Shown here: positions 32,475-40,827 of the stretch, in pieces | Position numbering within the stretch: the first letter of the stretch is position 1 | How the letters are laid out: each line of letters opens with the position of its first letter | Assembly (NCBI GenBank): GCA_019639215.1 | Contig: JAHBSH010000011.1 | Span: forward strand, 1-43,355 | DNA: 43,355 nt | Reading direction: 5' to 3' | Origin: Acidobacteriota bacterium | GTDB taxonomy: Bacteria > Acidobacteriota > Blastocatellia > Pyrinomonadales > Pyrinomonadaceae | Position numbers and translations under genes: made by a program | Notes under the pieces: model-generated | What the model was told of the DNA's origin: nothing | The model's input: only the letters and a program-made list of their open reading frames with translations | Databases searched by the model: none

Positions 32475-32544
32475 AAGAGCAAAATGCCCCGAAACCGACT
32501 AAAAGTCAAGAATAACGGGCGATTAAGGTGGTGGAAGGAAAAAA

Positions 32545-32590
32545 GTTTCGCCTCCGATTACTGACATCGCTCAGTATTCAGAGGCGAAAC
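32545..32590 (-). terminator. Rho-independent terminator after the TerC gene
   Basis: On the minus strand a 10-bp stem (GTTTCGCCTC / GAGGCGAAAC) encloses a second inverted repeat (TACTGA / TCAGTA) and is followed by TTTTTTCC. It lies about 20 bases after the TerC stop. Confidence 0.88.
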
Positions 32591-32609
32591 AGGTCTTATC
32601 TACCACAAA

Positions 32610-33377
32610 CTAGGAAGCCTGAATATCAGGGCTCTCGCCATTATGGTAAGCGTCTTTGAGATTAACGGGTTTTTTCGAACGACCACGAAGCTTCATGTTC
32701 AGGAACTCGACGAATACCGAGAAAGCCATGGCTGCGTAGATATAGCCTTTCGGGATGTGCAAATGCAGACCCTCGACCACAAGCGTAAAGCCGATCATCA
32801 AAAGGAACGCAAGAGCCAGCATTTTGATGGTCGGATGTTTGCTTACAAAATCACTGATGGTTCCGGCGAACACCATCATTGCAATGATAGATACCATGAC
32901 TGCAGCTATCATCACAGGTATCTTATCCACCATTCCGATAGCAGTGATGACGGAATCTAATGAGAAGACCAGGTCAAGAACAGCGATCTGTGCGATAACG
33001 GCACCAAAAGAAGCATATTCCCTTTTGACGGCGTGGCCTTCTTCGCCCTCGAGCGAGCCATGGATCTCGTGGGTCGATTTTCCTATAAGGAAAAGTCCGC
33101 CAATAAGAAGTATCAGATCGCGGCCGGAAAGGTCGTAGCCCCAGAGAGACATTAAAGGAGTAGTCAAACTCATGACCCACGAAAGTGAGAAGAGAAGAAT
33201 GACGCGCATTACCAACGCAAGGGTCAGGCCGATAAACCGTGCCCTTTTCTGTTGGTCGGACGGCAATTTGCCCGCAAGGATCGAGATAAAGATTACGTTG
33301 TCTATGCCAAGAACAAGTTCAAGGACTGTAAGCGTTGCAAATGCTATCCAGATATTAGGGTCGGCCAGCCATTCCAT
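32610..33377 (-). CDS. TerC-family integral membrane protein
   Basis: This 255-residue protein has seven or more hydrophobic segments and the TerC hallmark motifs with acidic residues in membrane helices: FATLTVLELVLGIDNVIFIS near the N-terminus and QIAVLDLVFSLDSVITAIG in the middle. TerC proteins are implicated in metal (Mn2+, tellurite) homeostasis and in metalation of exported proteins. A stretch between helices (HEIHGSLEGEEGHAVKREY) is the usual cytosolic loop. No manganese riboswitch of the yybP-ykoY type was seen upstream. It is a single gene with its own terminator. Confidence 0.93.
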   Translation of the reverse strand: MEWLADPNIWIAFATLTVLELVLGIDNVIFISILAGKLPSDQQKRARFIGLTLALVMRVILLFSLSWVMSLTTPLMSLWGYDLSGRDLILLIGGLFLIGKSTHEIHGSLEGEEGHAVKREYASFGAVIAQIAVLDLVFSLDSVITAIGMVDKIPVMIAAVMVSIIAMMVFAGTISDFVSKHPTIKMLALAFLLMIGFTLVVEGLHLHIPKGYIYAAMAFSVFVEFLNMKLRGRSKKPVNLKDAYHNGESPDIQAS

Positions 33378-33473
33378 ACGGTCGTGTTCTCCCTGGTTTT
33401 ATATAAATGAACTTTCGAATTTCAGACAGGAGATTTTACGGCTATTTTCGAAGGGAAATCAAACCTATAATGC

Positions 33474-33995
33474 TCACTTTTCGGATTCGGCAACCATACA
33501 CGGATTATTTACGGAGGCATCGGCCAATTTTCGAGCCTGCACGTTCTGATCTTTGCTGGGTTTGACGACATCGGTAATGCAGGCAAAGTCTTTGGTGATC
33601 TTTGAAACGATCAGGTAAGAAGTGGTCTTGCTTGTGTCTTCCACGTCTTCGCTTACATTTAACCGGACGATGAGGGCGAATGGTTTTTTGTTCTTCATTC
33701 TCCACTCGGCACGCGGGCCAACGGCTGAAAATGCGTAGAAATGCTCCCAGAACCGGAGCTGATGAACGGTTTTGTCAGGGAATACAACATCTATTGATTG
33801 CCGCAGGTCGCCTTCCAGTACATGGAGCTTATATCCCGCAACGCCGCGACATTCGCCTTTGTAAGAGCCGCCTTCGTCTTCTTTCAGCTCAAGCGTCTTG
33901 CATTTAGTATCGTCAAGATCCGTGTAAATGCTTGTCTGAGAAAATGCGGCGGCAGAAAAGATAAAAATGATCGTAAAAATGGCAAACGTCTTCAT
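33474..33995 (-). CDS. Exported protein of unknown function
   Basis: This 173-residue protein starts with a clear signal peptide (MKTFAIFTIIFIFSAAAFSQ) and is otherwise unrecognised. It has four Cys after the signal peptide (ACKTLEL-like TKCKTL, YKGECRG, DFACITDV, NNPCMV) that could form two disulfides in the periplasm, and a run of beta-type segments (YKLHVLEG, RQSIDVVFPD, ALIVRLNVSE). A TTG at 34001 is in frame, but the ATG at 33995 places the signal peptide properly. It stands alone between TerC and a plus-strand small gene. Confidence 0.7.
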   Translation of the reverse strand: MKTFAIFTIIFIFSAAAFSQTSIYTDLDDTKCKTLELKEDEGGSYKGECRGVAGYKLHVLEGDLRQSIDVVFPDKTVHQLRFWEHFYAFSAVGPRAEWRMKNKKPFALIVRLNVSEDVEDTSKTTSYLIVSKITKDFACITDVVKPSKDQNVQARKLADASVNNPCMVAESEK

Positions 33996-34044
33996 AGCCA
34001 AACATTATCGCAGAAATTTTTATTTAATTGAAAACAGTAATGTC

Positions 34045-34100
34045 GTCAGAACCGGTGCGGCTGCTAAGTCAGAACCGTGAGCGGTAGCGACCGGGTTCTT
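34045..34100. repeat. REP-like intergenic repeat
   Basis: The decamer GTCAGAACCG occurs twice in direct orientation (34045-34054 and 34068-34077). The second copy forms an imperfect hairpin with CGGGTTCT at 34092-34099 around GAGCGGTAGCGAC. Elements of the kind CAGAACCG...CGGGTTCT resemble REP/intergenic repeats. Only this one locus was noticed in the window. Confidence 0.5.
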
Positions 34101-34172
34101 TAAGGGCGTTCGAAACACAATTAATGCAAATTGGGTTATAGTATGGTTCTAAATCCAACAGCGAGGTAAAAG

Positions 34173-34472
34173 ATGAGACAGAGTACATTGGCGGTGTTGA
34201 GCTGGTTGATCGTATTTCCGGTCATTTATTTGCTGCCCTATGCGGCTGAGGCGGCAGGAGCAGAAAACTTTCCTCGCTGGTCAATGGCGGCAACCGGCAT
34301 AGCATCGTTTGTCGCGGCAGGTGTGTTGTCGACTGTTCTGATGCCGTTGAATAAACATCTCCTCGCTTGGCGAAAAGAACGCGGCCGCGACATCGAAGCC
34401 GAAGAACGCTACGAAACCGCCTCCGGCATGGTTCGCCTGACCCCGAATGACGAAGAGCAGGATAGGCACTGA
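34173..34472 (+). CDS. Small membrane protein of unknown function
   Basis: This 99-residue protein has two hydrophobic helices (about 5-28 and 40-62) followed by a charged cytosolic tail (HLLAWRKERGRDIEAEERYE). No family is recognised. GAGGTAAAAG lies before the ATG at 34173. It is alone on the plus strand and converges on pyrC. The gap between them (34473-34572) holds only a short hairpin (GACACC / GGTGTC, 34480-34502). Confidence 0.6.
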   Translation: MRQSTLAVLSWLIVFPVIYLLPYAAEAAGAENFPRWSMAATGIASFVAAGVLSTVLMPLNKHLLAWRKERGRDIEAEERYETASGMVRLTPNDEEQDRH

Positions 34473-34572
34473 GATTACGACACCTTAGCACTTCGGTGTC
34501 ACAGCGTCCTATAATTTTCGGGGCGCAAGGTTCGGTTCGGCACAGCCATACCGTATCGATATGGGGCACGGA

Positions 34573-35868
34573 CTAAGTGGGCGGCTCGTATTTATAAGCA
34601 AGTTTGCCGTTGACGAATGTGGCGACGGCTCGGCCGGTGAAGTCCCAGCCGTCAAACGGGGAGTTCTTTGATCTTGAGACCGAGTCGGCGTTGCGGTATG
34701 TCCATTTCAGGTCAGGGTCGATGATGGTTATATCAGCGATCGATCCGGGTTTTAGTGTGCCGCGGCCTTCCAGCTTGAAGATGCGTGCGGGATTGGTCGA
34801 GCAAAGCTCAACAAGGCGTTCGAGGCCGACGACGCCCTTTTCGATAAGCTCTTTGAACGAAAGTCCGATGGCGGTTTCAAGTCCGGTGATGCCAAAAGGT
34901 GCACGGTCAAATTCCAGAGCCTTTTCGTCATGATGATGCGGTGCGTGGTCGGTCGCAATTGCGTCGATCGTGCCGTCGCGGAGGCCTTCGATCACGGCTT
35001 CGACATGTTCCTCGCCTCTGAGCGGCGGTGCCATTTTGTAATTTGTGTCGTAGCCCTCTACCGCTTTGTCCGTCAGCGTAAAATGATGCGGCGTAACCTC
35101 ACAGGTGACATTTATCCCGTCATTTTTTGCACGACGGACCGCTTCTATCGCTCCTTTGGTCGAAACGTGTGCGATGTGAATGTGAGCTCCGGTTTCCTTT
35201 GCCAGAATGATGTCGCGAACGGCATCGAGGTCTTCCGCAAGAGCGGGCATTCCTTTCAGCCCAAGCAAAAGCGAAACACGACCCTCGTGCATCACACCGC
35301 CTTTTGACAAGGATTTGTCTTCACAGTGATCGATGACAGGCAGATCAAAATCTTTCGCATACTGCATCGCCCGACGCATGATGCCCGCATTAGGCACAGG
35401 CCGTCCGTCATCAGAAACGGCGACAGCTCCGGCAGATTTCATCTCGCCCATTTCGGCAAGCTCGCTGCCGTCAGAAGATTTTGTGATCGCCCCGATAGGG
35501 AAGACGTTTGCGACGCCCGCGTGCTCCGCCTGCTCGATCATGTAACGCGTTATCGCCGCGTTGTCATTTACCGGGTTTGTGTTCGGCATCGGGCACACAG
35601 CCGTCCAGCCTCCGGCGACCGCCGCCGCACATCCGCTGGCGATGGTCTCTTTGTGTTCCTGTCCGGGCTCACGCAGATGCACGTGCATATCAATAAAACC
35701 CGGCGCGACCAGCAGGCCGCTCGCGTCAAAGACCTCAGCTCCTTCCGGCACGCCATCGCCATGGTCAAGCCATGCGGCAACTTTCCCGTCCTCAATAAGA
35801 ACGTTCTTCCCCGTGTTCTCCGGTACCGCCGGATCGATAAGATGTCCGTTTTGTATAAGTAGTTTCAT
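34573..35868 (-). CDS. pyrC: Dihydroorotase
   Basis: This 431-residue amidohydrolase cyclises N-carbamoyl-aspartate to dihydroorotate, the third step of pyrimidine synthesis. Motifs: [18 protein letters not shown] (metal-binding His pair), [30 protein letters not shown], and [13 protein letters not shown] with the catalytic Asp. Length and motifs fit the class-I, long type, which often associates with PyrB. The ATG shares one base with the stop of the PIN-toxin gene (TAATG), so translation is probably coupled. It is the last gene of the minus-strand pyr group; pyrR and pyrB lie upstream beyond the inserted block. Confidence 0.95.
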   Translation of the reverse strand: MKLLIQNGHLIDPAVPENTGKNVLIEDGKVAAWLDHGDGVPEGAEVFDASGLLVAPGFIDMHVHLREPGQEHKETIASGCAAAVAGGWTAVCPMPNTNPVNDNAAITRYMIEQAEHAGVANVFPIGAITKSSDGSELAEMGEMKSAGAVAVSDDGRPVPNAGIMRRAMQYAKDFDLPVIDHCEDKSLSKGGVMHEGRVSLLLGLKGMPALAEDLDAVRDIILAKETGAHIHIAHVSTKGAIEAVRRAKNDGINVTCEVTPHHFTLTDKAVEGYDTNYKMAPPLRGEEHVEAVIEGLRDGTIDAIATDHAPHHHDEKALEFDRAPFGITGLETAIGLSFKELIEKGVVGLERLVELCSTNPARIFKLEGRGTLKPGSIADITIIDPDLKWTYRNADSVSRSKNSPFDGWDFTGRAVATFVNGKLAYKYEPPT

Positions 35869-36269
35869 TACCAGATGGTTGTGATATTTGTCAGTTTGCT
35901 GATAGCGGAATCAGCGGTTATTAACGGTAGTCCGAGTGATAAGGCTGTCGCGGAGATAATGCGATCAGGCATTTCAGGCACCGTGGAGCGCGGTATGTTT
36001 GCAAGTTCATCGGCTACGTCTCGATTCACTCCTATCAATTGAAATGCCGTTGCCGGATCATCGATGGCTTTTCTCAGGTCATTGATGATGTCTATCGGGA
36101 TCTTTCCTTTTTCAGATAAGTAGATCAGTTCGATGATGGAAATAGAAGAAATATAGATCTTTCCGTTCAATGTCGCAGATAGTATTGCCGTTTGGGCCGC
36201 TGACGATGGCAAGGCAGGAAGGTTGAAGTACCAAATTACAATATGTGTGTCTATAACAAGATCAGCCAT
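35868..36269 (-). CDS. PIN-domain toxin (VapC-like)
   Basis: This 133-residue PIN-domain ribonuclease has all acidic active-site residues: Asp 7 in [10 protein letters not shown], Glu 47 in [10 protein letters not shown], Asp 102 in [11 protein letters not shown] and Asp 120 in LITADSAI. Such VapC-type toxins cut tRNA or rRNA and are restrained by an antitoxin from the same operon. The start at ATG 36269 (MADLVIDT) is preferred over a codon 16 residues upstream, because it overlaps the antitoxin stop by one base. Its own stop overlaps the pyrC start, again by one base. The unusual site inside the pyr operon is discussed in the findings. Confidence 0.9.
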   Translation of the reverse strand: MADLVIDTHIVIWYFNLPALPSSAAQTAILSATLNGKIYISSISIIELIYLSEKGKIPIDIINDLRKAIDDPATAFQLIGVNRDVADELANIPRSTVPEMPDRIISATALSLGLPLITADSAISKLTNITTIW

Positions 36270-36514
36270 TATGGGAACACGAGTTCGTCTTCTGTATCCT
36301 TGGTATAACCCCGCCACATTTCATTGCGAGCCTCACGGAGGTCTTCCTCTGTGAAGTCAAAATTCAAATGAGCTAGGCTGCCTTGTAAATTCTTTCGTCG
36401 CATAGGCTTAGCTGATTCCTTAGTTTCGAGGAACTCGGCGAAGTCCAATACCTCTTGCTGGCGGTTTACCGGCAATGCCTTGACTTTTTCAATCACTGCT
36501 TCAGTCAATGTCAT
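36269..36514 (-). CDS. Antitoxin of the PIN-domain toxin (DUF2281/VapB-like)
   Basis: This 81-residue protein starts with the helix typical of DUF2281-type antitoxins (MTLTEAVIEKVKALPVNRQQ, then VLDFAEFLETK), followed by a flexible basic linker and a C-terminal acidic/aromatic stretch (LNFDFTEEDLREARNEMW) that would thread over the toxin. The N-terminal part is probably a DNA-binding or dimerisation domain that represses the pair's own promoter. Its stop overlaps the toxin start by one base. About 100 bases without a gene separate it from the unknown gene upstream, enough for a promoter. Confidence 0.85.
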   Translation of the reverse strand: MTLTEAVIEKVKALPVNRQQEVLDFAEFLETKESAKPMRRKNLQGSLAHLNFDFTEEDLREARNEMWRGYTKDTEDELVFP

Positions 36515-36614
36515 AAGTGAAATATACCAAAAATATTAGGAAAAAGCATTAAAACACTTAATGATTGCCAACCGCAGGCCGAATAAGATGACCGCTATTT
36601 AACACAAACATCAT

Positions 36615-36917
36615 TTACTCGATCTCAAACTTCTCACTTCTTACACGGTTGTCGTATAAATCGTAAATTTCTATTGTGACGTTATAAAGCGGAAAGATGT
36701 GGTAGCCACAATGTTCGGTGAAGACTCCAAGTTCGTTACGTTCTGCATCGATCAAATAAAATGAATAACGAAAATATGCGAATGAATCATCGTCAAAAAC
36801 AATCTTTGTGTGTCCCTTGAAATCCGCAAGTGAAATTTGATCGTATTGATGATCCTGGGTCTCAAGATATTTCTTTACACATTCCTGCCATCGAGGAGGC
36901 ATTTCTATTAGTTTCAT
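36615..36917 (-). CDS. Unknown protein within the pyr operon insert (second gene)
   Basis: This 100-residue acidic protein is not recognised. It begins with a Trp/Cys-containing helix (PPRWQECVKKYLETQDHQYD) and continues mostly with beta-type segments (LADFKGHTKIVFDDD, FAYFRYSFYLIDAE, ELGVFTEHCGYHIF, VTIEIYDLY). Size and composition resemble immunity proteins of toxin systems, but no family is claimed. Its ATG overlaps the stop of the upstream unknown gene (ATGA), so the pair is coupled. GC is clearly lower than in the flanking pyr genes. Confidence 0.65.
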   Translation of the reverse strand: MKLIEMPPRWQECVKKYLETQDHQYDQISLADFKGHTKIVFDDDSFAYFRYSFYLIDAERNELGVFTEHCGYHIFPLYNVTIEIYDLYDNRVRSEKFEIE

Positions 36918-37216
36918 TCGTCGTCTTCAAAAATATTTGCTTCAAATACGTCAGTTACCGGGCCGAGACCTGTGAGTTTCATCGCAGCGTTCAGGTGATT
37001 GGGAACATGAATAACAAATTTATAGATAAATGAAGTGATCTCATCGTTCGAAAAGTTGTCGATATTTGAATAAACTTTTTGGAGTCCCTCAATATCTTCC
37101 AACCAATCTGTCATATGAAAACTGATGTCGTATGAATCCTTTTCAGAATAGCCGGATTCTTCAAATGCTTTTTGAATGCGTTTTTGGATCGTTGTTTCTT
37201 TTTCAGCTAGTCCCAT
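36914..37216 (-). CDS. Unknown protein within the pyr operon insert (first gene)
   Basis: This 100-residue acidic, mostly helical protein is not recognised. The N-terminus is a charged helix (MGLAEKETTIQKRIQKAFEE), followed by YDISFHMTDWLEDIEGL and a more hydrophobic IYKFVIHVPNHLNAAM segment. ATG 37216 is taken; it follows the pyrB stop by 21 bases and has a G-rich site 5 bases upstream. A TTG five codons earlier is possible. Base composition (19 G+C in the 60 bases from 36901) contrasts with pyrB (35 in the 60 bases from 37501), pointing to an insertion of foreign DNA. Confidence 0.65.
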   Translation of the reverse strand: MGLAEKETTIQKRIQKAFEESGYSEKDSYDISFHMTDWLEDIEGLQKVYSNIDNFSNDEITSFIYKFVIHVPNHLNAAMKLTGLGPVTDVFEANIFEDDE

Positions 37217-37237
37217 AAACCACCCGATCAAATATCT

Positions 37238-38215
37238 TTAATCCTGGGTCAAACTGCCCCCTGTTGACAAATATAAAACTGCCATGCGGACGGCGACGCC
37301 GTATTTTACCTGGTCGAGGATCAGCGAACGCGAACTGTCGGCAACGTCGGATGCGATCTCAATACCTCGATTCATCGGGCCCGGATGAAGGACGATCGCA
37401 TCCTTCTTAGCAAGGTTCAGCCGCTCGTTCGTCAGGCCGTAATGGATCGAGTATTCGCTGAGCGAAGGGAAGAACGCGGCGTCCTGCCTTTCCCGCTGGA
37501 TACGCAGGATCATCACAACGTCCGCATCGCGGATCGCGTCTTCGACGTGGTCGCACACTTCGAGCGGTTTCTTGTCGCCGTGAAATTCCTGGTCGCGTAT
37601 AAGAAAAGAGAAGTCTTTTGGTACGAGAGTTCGCGGTCCTGCAACACGAACATTCGCACCGAGTTTGGTCAGCAAATGGATGTTCGAGCGGGCGACGCGG
37701 CTGTGCACGATGTCGCCGACTATCGCGACCGAAAGGCCGTCGATCTGCCCTTTGTGCTCGCGAATGGTCATAGCGTCGAGCAATGCCTGAGTTGGATGTT
37801 CGTTCGCTCCATCGCCCGCATTGACGATCGCCGCCTTGCTAACTTCTGCAAGACGATGCGGCACGCCGGCGCTCGAATGTCGAACGACGATGCAATCCGG
37901 AGCCATCGCATCGAGATTGAGAGCGGTGTCGAGCAAGGTCTCGCCCTTTGAAACTGATGATGAGGAGATCGAAATGTTGACGGCGTCGGCGGACAGGCGT
38001 TTTGCCGCGATCTCAAAGGACGTTCGAGTGCGTGTGGAGTTCTCGAAAAATAGGTTGATCACGGTCTTGCCGCGTAATGCCGGGACCTTTTTGACCTCGC
38101 GATTCGATATCTCGCGAAAGTTCTCGGCAGTGTCCAGAATGCCAATAATATCGGAAGCGGCCAACTCTCGAATACCGAGCAGATCCCTTCGTCGATACGG
38201 CTTTTCTGTAGTCAT
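37238..38215 (-). CDS. pyrB: Aspartate carbamoyltransferase, catalytic subunit
   Basis: This 325-residue enzyme joins carbamoyl phosphate to aspartate, the committed step of pyrimidine synthesis. Motifs: [13 protein letters not shown] (carbamoyl-phosphate site), [39 protein letters not shown] and a late [12 protein letters not shown] (aspartate-site loop). No pyrI regulatory subunit gene follows; its place is taken by the inserted unknown genes. It starts 9 bases after the pyrR stop. In this class the enzyme is often complexed with the class-I dihydroorotase, which lies downstream. Confidence 0.97.
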   Translation of the reverse strand: MTTEKPYRRRDLLGIRELAASDIIGILDTAENFREISNREVKKVPALRGKTVINLFFENSTRTRTSFEIAAKRLSADAVNISISSSSVSKGETLLDTALNLDAMAPDCIVVRHSSAGVPHRLAEVSKAAIVNAGDGANEHPTQALLDAMTIREHKGQIDGLSVAIVGDIVHSRVARSNIHLLTKLGANVRVAGPRTLVPKDFSFLIRDQEFHGDKKPLEVCDHVEDAIRDADVVMILRIQRERQDAAFFPSLSEYSIHYGLTNERLNLAKKDAIVLHPGPMNRGIEIASDVADSSRSLILDQVKYGVAVRMAVLYLSTGGSLTQD

Positions 38216-38224
38216 TGCGTCGAG

Positions 38225-38794
38225 TTAGTCGCTCGATCGGTGATAGATACCGACCGCTTCGGTCTCATCAAATTCCTTGAGCATCACCTTGATGATCTCG
38301 TTCTGCTTTGTGGGTATGTATTTGCCTATAAAATCGGCCTGGATCGGGAGTTCGCGATGCTCGACGCCGCGGTCGATGAGCACTGCGAGCTGGACCTTTT
38401 TCGGACGGCCGAAATCCATCAATTGGTCGAGGGCCGCTCTGATCGTACGTCCCGTGTATAGCACGTCGTCCACGAGGATTATCTTTTTGCCATCGACATC
38501 GTCGTCGAGTTCGGTTCGGTTCACGACCGGATTTGCACCGACGGTCGAAAGATCGTCGCGGTAGAGCGTGATGTCGAGAATTCCGTAAAGAGGTTTGATG
38601 TTTTCGAGAGCCTCGATCTTGTCTCGGAGGCGTTCGGCAAGCGGCACACCGCGTCGCCGAATGCCGACAAGATATAGATTCTCTGCACCGTTATTCTTTT
38701 CAACGATCTCGGTCGCAAGCCTCCGCAATGCTCGGTTCATAGCCGATGCATCCATTACGCGGGACTTTTCTACGAGGTTAAGGTCAGATGCCAT
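38225..38794 (-). CDS. pyrR: Bifunctional pyr operon regulator / uracil phosphoribosyltransferase
   Basis: This 189-residue protein has the type-I phosphoribosyltransferase PRPP loop [18 protein letters not shown], the [13 protein letters not shown]-terminal helix with the basic RNA-binding face typical of PyrR, and [13 protein letters not shown]. PyrR binds UMP and then the pyr mRNA leader, causing attenuation. Here it is the first gene of the operon, as in Firmicutes and some others. The 98-base divergent spacer before pyrD was inspected for the PyrR binding loop; a purine stretch AAAAGAGGCC on the minus strand is only a partial match, so attenuation cannot be claimed from sequence. Confidence 0.93.
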   Translation of the reverse strand: MASDLNLVEKSRVMDASAMNRALRRLATEIVEKNNGAENLYLVGIRRRGVPLAERLRDKIEALENIKPLYGILDITLYRDDLSTVGANPVVNRTELDDDVDGKKIILVDDVLYTGRTIRAALDQLMDFGRPKKVQLAVLIDRGVEHRELPIQADFIGKYIPTKQNEIIKVMLKEFDETEAVGIYHRSSD

Positions 38795-38892
38795 AGGTCA
38801 CGCAAATCGTAACAAACGCGAAATTCATTTTCAAAACGGCTGGCCTCTTTTGCGCAGGGAAGGTTTTTGAATACACTTCAGTTTTCACGATA

Positions 38893-39957
38893 ATGACACT
38901 CTTTTGGGAAAAATTGGCTCGGCCCGTGATGTTCCGAATGGATCCGGAGCGTGCACACGAACTTGGGGTCGCGAGCTTAAAGGCCGGCCTTGCCCGTCCG
39001 TTCTATCGGAAAAGTGCTGCCGATGCGTTTGGAACCATCGAGAGGTTTGGGCTCAAATTTGCGAATCCCATAGGACTGGCGGCCGGTTTTGATAAAAATG
39101 GCGAAGTTGTCGCTCCGCTTGCCTCGCTCGGGTTTGGGTGCGTCGAGGTCGGAACCGTCACGCTTGAAGCTCAGCCCGGCAACGCAAGACCGCGTCTCTT
39201 TCGTCTGCCGAAACAACAGGCTTTGATCAACCGCCTCGGATTCAATAACGACGGGGCAAAGGCGGTTGCTGACAGGCTGCGTGAGCTAGATCGGACCTGC
39301 ATCGTTGGTGTGAATATCGGCAGAAATCGAAACGTTCCGAACGACGAGGCGGTCGAGAATTATGTTGCTTGCCTCAGGATCGTTCACGAGGTTGCTGATT
39401 ACATTACAGTAAACGTGTCTTCGCCGAATACGCCGGAACTTCGCGATCTGCAGCAAGAAGCCAGCCTTTCGCAGCTTCTTGAGGCCTTGAGTGCAGCGAA
39501 CGACGAGCTCGGTGCAAAGCCGCTTCTTGTAAAGGTTGCGCCCGACCTTTCGACTTCTGAGGTCGTGGCGATCGCAGATATTTGTCTTTCGCTCGGAATT
39601 TCTGGTGTGATCGCTACGAATACGACCATTACGAGGCCCGGTATTGATGAGGACGTTTCGAACCGGATAGGCAACGGCGGGCTGAGCGGCCGACCGCTAA
39701 GGGAAATGTCGCGGCATGTCGTCGAAACCATCTACGAGCACACAAAAGGGAAATTGCCTATCATCGGAGTCGGCGGCATTTTCACTGCGGAGGATGCGTT
39801 CGAAAGCATTGCGGCAGGTGCGTCGTTGGTGCAGGCCTACACGGGCTTTATTTACGGCGGTCCATCGTTTCCGCACGACGTTTGTAACGGTCTTGCCGAG
39901 ATATTGAGCTCTCGCGGCTTTAAGTCGCTGGACGAGGCCGTTGGCTCAGGCATCTGA
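38893..39957 (+). CDS. pyrD: Dihydroorotate dehydrogenase (quinone), class 2
   Basis: This 354-residue flavoenzyme oxidises dihydroorotate to orotate, passing electrons to quinones at the inner membrane. Length and N-terminal extension (ARPVMFRMDPERAHELGVAS) are of the membrane-bound class 2 type. Motifs: NPIGLAAGFDKNGEVVAPL, RLGFNNDGA, TVNVSSPNTPELRDLQ (catalytic Ser instead of Cys, typical for class 2), KVAPDLS, NTTITRPGI and GVGGIFTAEDAFESI (FMN phosphate). It is divergent from pyrR, with only 98 bases between them. No pyrF or pyrE is present in the window. Confidence 0.96.
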   Translation: MTLFWEKLARPVMFRMDPERAHELGVASLKAGLARPFYRKSAADAFGTIERFGLKFANPIGLAAGFDKNGEVVAPLASLGFGCVEVGTVTLEAQPGNARPRLFRLPKQQALINRLGFNNDGAKAVADRLRELDRTCIVGVNIGRNRNVPNDEAVENYVACLRIVHEVADYITVNVSSPNTPELRDLQQEASLSQLLEALSAANDELGAKPLLVKVAPDLSTSEVVAIADICLSLGISGVIATNTTITRPGIDEDVSNRIGNGGLSGRPLREMSRHVVETIYEHTKGKLPIIGVGGIFTAEDAFESIAAGASLVQAYTGFIYGGPSFPHDVCNGLAEILSSRGFKSLDEAVGSGI

Positions 39958-39983
39958 GAGCCCGTGGAAGGGCTGCTATCTGT

Positions 39984-40011
39984 TTGACACGCCGGTTTGA
40001 GACACTATAAT
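39984..40011 (+). promoter_or_regulatory. Near-perfect sigma-70 promoter of the fatty-acid cluster
   Basis: TTGACA (39984-39989), a 16-base spacer and TATAAT (40006-40011) match the consensus exactly apart from the spacer being one base short. Transcription should start near 40018, about 45 bases before the first gene, DUF177, and read into rpmF, fabH, fabD, acpP. Confidence 0.85.
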
Positions 40012-40063
40012 TACTCTTTTGCCTTTTGAGGCAGAAAGAACGCCATAACAGGCTTATTTGATA

Positions 40064-40564
40064 ATGAAGATCGATCTTGCAGCGATACGAACGACACGTA
40101 AAGAAATAGAGGTCAGTTTTCCGCTTGGATCGATAGACGCCTCTTCTGACGCGGAAATCGTTGCGAACGTCGAATTTCGCGGTTCCGTTTGGCGCGACCA
40201 TCGTGGGCCGCATATTTCGGGGCATTTTGCGACGAAGGTAAAGCTCGAATGCGTTCGGTGCCTTGCGGTGATCGAAAAGGCGATCGAGGGCGATTTCGAC
40301 GATCTATTTGCTGAAGAAGAGCAAACGACTCCCGGCGAGCTCGAACTTACTCCGGAGTTGATGGACGTATCGTTTGCGGGAGATTCGGTAGAACTTGCCG
40401 AAGTCTTGCGGGAGCAGATACTTCTGGAGGTTCCAGAGCAGATCTTTTGCCGCGATGATTGTCGCGGTCTTTGTCCGAAATGCGGGCAGGATCGAAATTT
40501 GATAGATTGTAACTGTTCCGCAGATATTGATCCGCGATGGGCAGCATTAGAGGATCTTAATTAG
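40064..40564 (+). CDS. DUF177 (YceD-family) protein
   Basis: This 166-residue protein belongs to the YceD/DUF177 family, typically encoded right before rpmF and linked to rRNA processing or ribosome assembly. Motifs seen: the Cys pair VKLECVRCLAVIEKAI (about 65-72), the acidic DLFAEEE, and the C-terminal zinc-ribbon-like CRDDCRGLCPKCGQDRNLIDCNC region (here cited in parts: CRDDCRGLC, PKCG, DCNC). ATG at 40064 is taken; a TTG two codons upstream is also in frame. It lies directly after the strong promoter and 42 bases before rpmF. Confidence 0.9.
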   Translation: MKIDLAAIRTTRKEIEVSFPLGSIDASSDAEIVANVEFRGSVWRDHRGPHISGHFATKVKLECVRCLAVIEKAIEGDFDDLFAEEEQTTPGELELTPELMDVSFAGDSVELAEVLREQILLEVPEQIFCRDDCRGLCPKCGQDRNLIDCNCSADIDPRWAALEDLN

Positions 40565-40606
40565 CCGCCGATAAGCTCGTGCGGGACAGAATTTTTAGAG
40601 GTAGTC

Positions 40607-40792
40607 ATGCCAAATCCAAAACGAAGACATTCAAAAGCGCGTACAAGAACGCGCCGTGCTCACGATGCGCTGAATACGCCGCAGTTCTATCTAGACAAGG
40701 ACACGGGCGAAGCAAAAATTCCGCATCGCATCGACCTTGCGACCGGCACTTACAAGGGCCGCAAGATCATCGACGTCAAAGAGGCCGAATAA
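40607..40792 (+). CDS. rpmF: 50S ribosomal protein L32
   Basis: This 61-residue basic protein shows the L32 signature: MPNPKRRHSKARTRTRRAHD, then a linker and GTYKGRKIIDVKE. It lacks the four cysteines of the zinc-binding form, so it is a C-minus L32. A ribosome site is formed by AGAGGT before the ATG. It follows DUF177, as in most bacteria; plsX, the usual next gene, is missing, and fabH follows directly. Confidence 0.97.
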   Translation: MPNPKRRHSKARTRTRRAHDALNTPQFYLDKDTGEAKIPHRIDLATGTYKGRKIIDVKEAE

Positions 40793-40827
40793 TCTACAAT
40801 TTCTAAAAGACCAAATAAGTCTGATCA

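Noticed and set aside
33378..33473. Manganese (yybP-ykoY) riboswitch upstream of TerC
   Set aside because: The conserved loop sequences were not found and the space is only about 95 bases.
38795..38892. PyrR-binding attenuator in the pyrR leader
   Set aside because: A purine-rich AAAAGAGGCC is present on the minus strand, but the CNGNGAGG binding loop and a following terminator/antiterminator pair could not be drawn.
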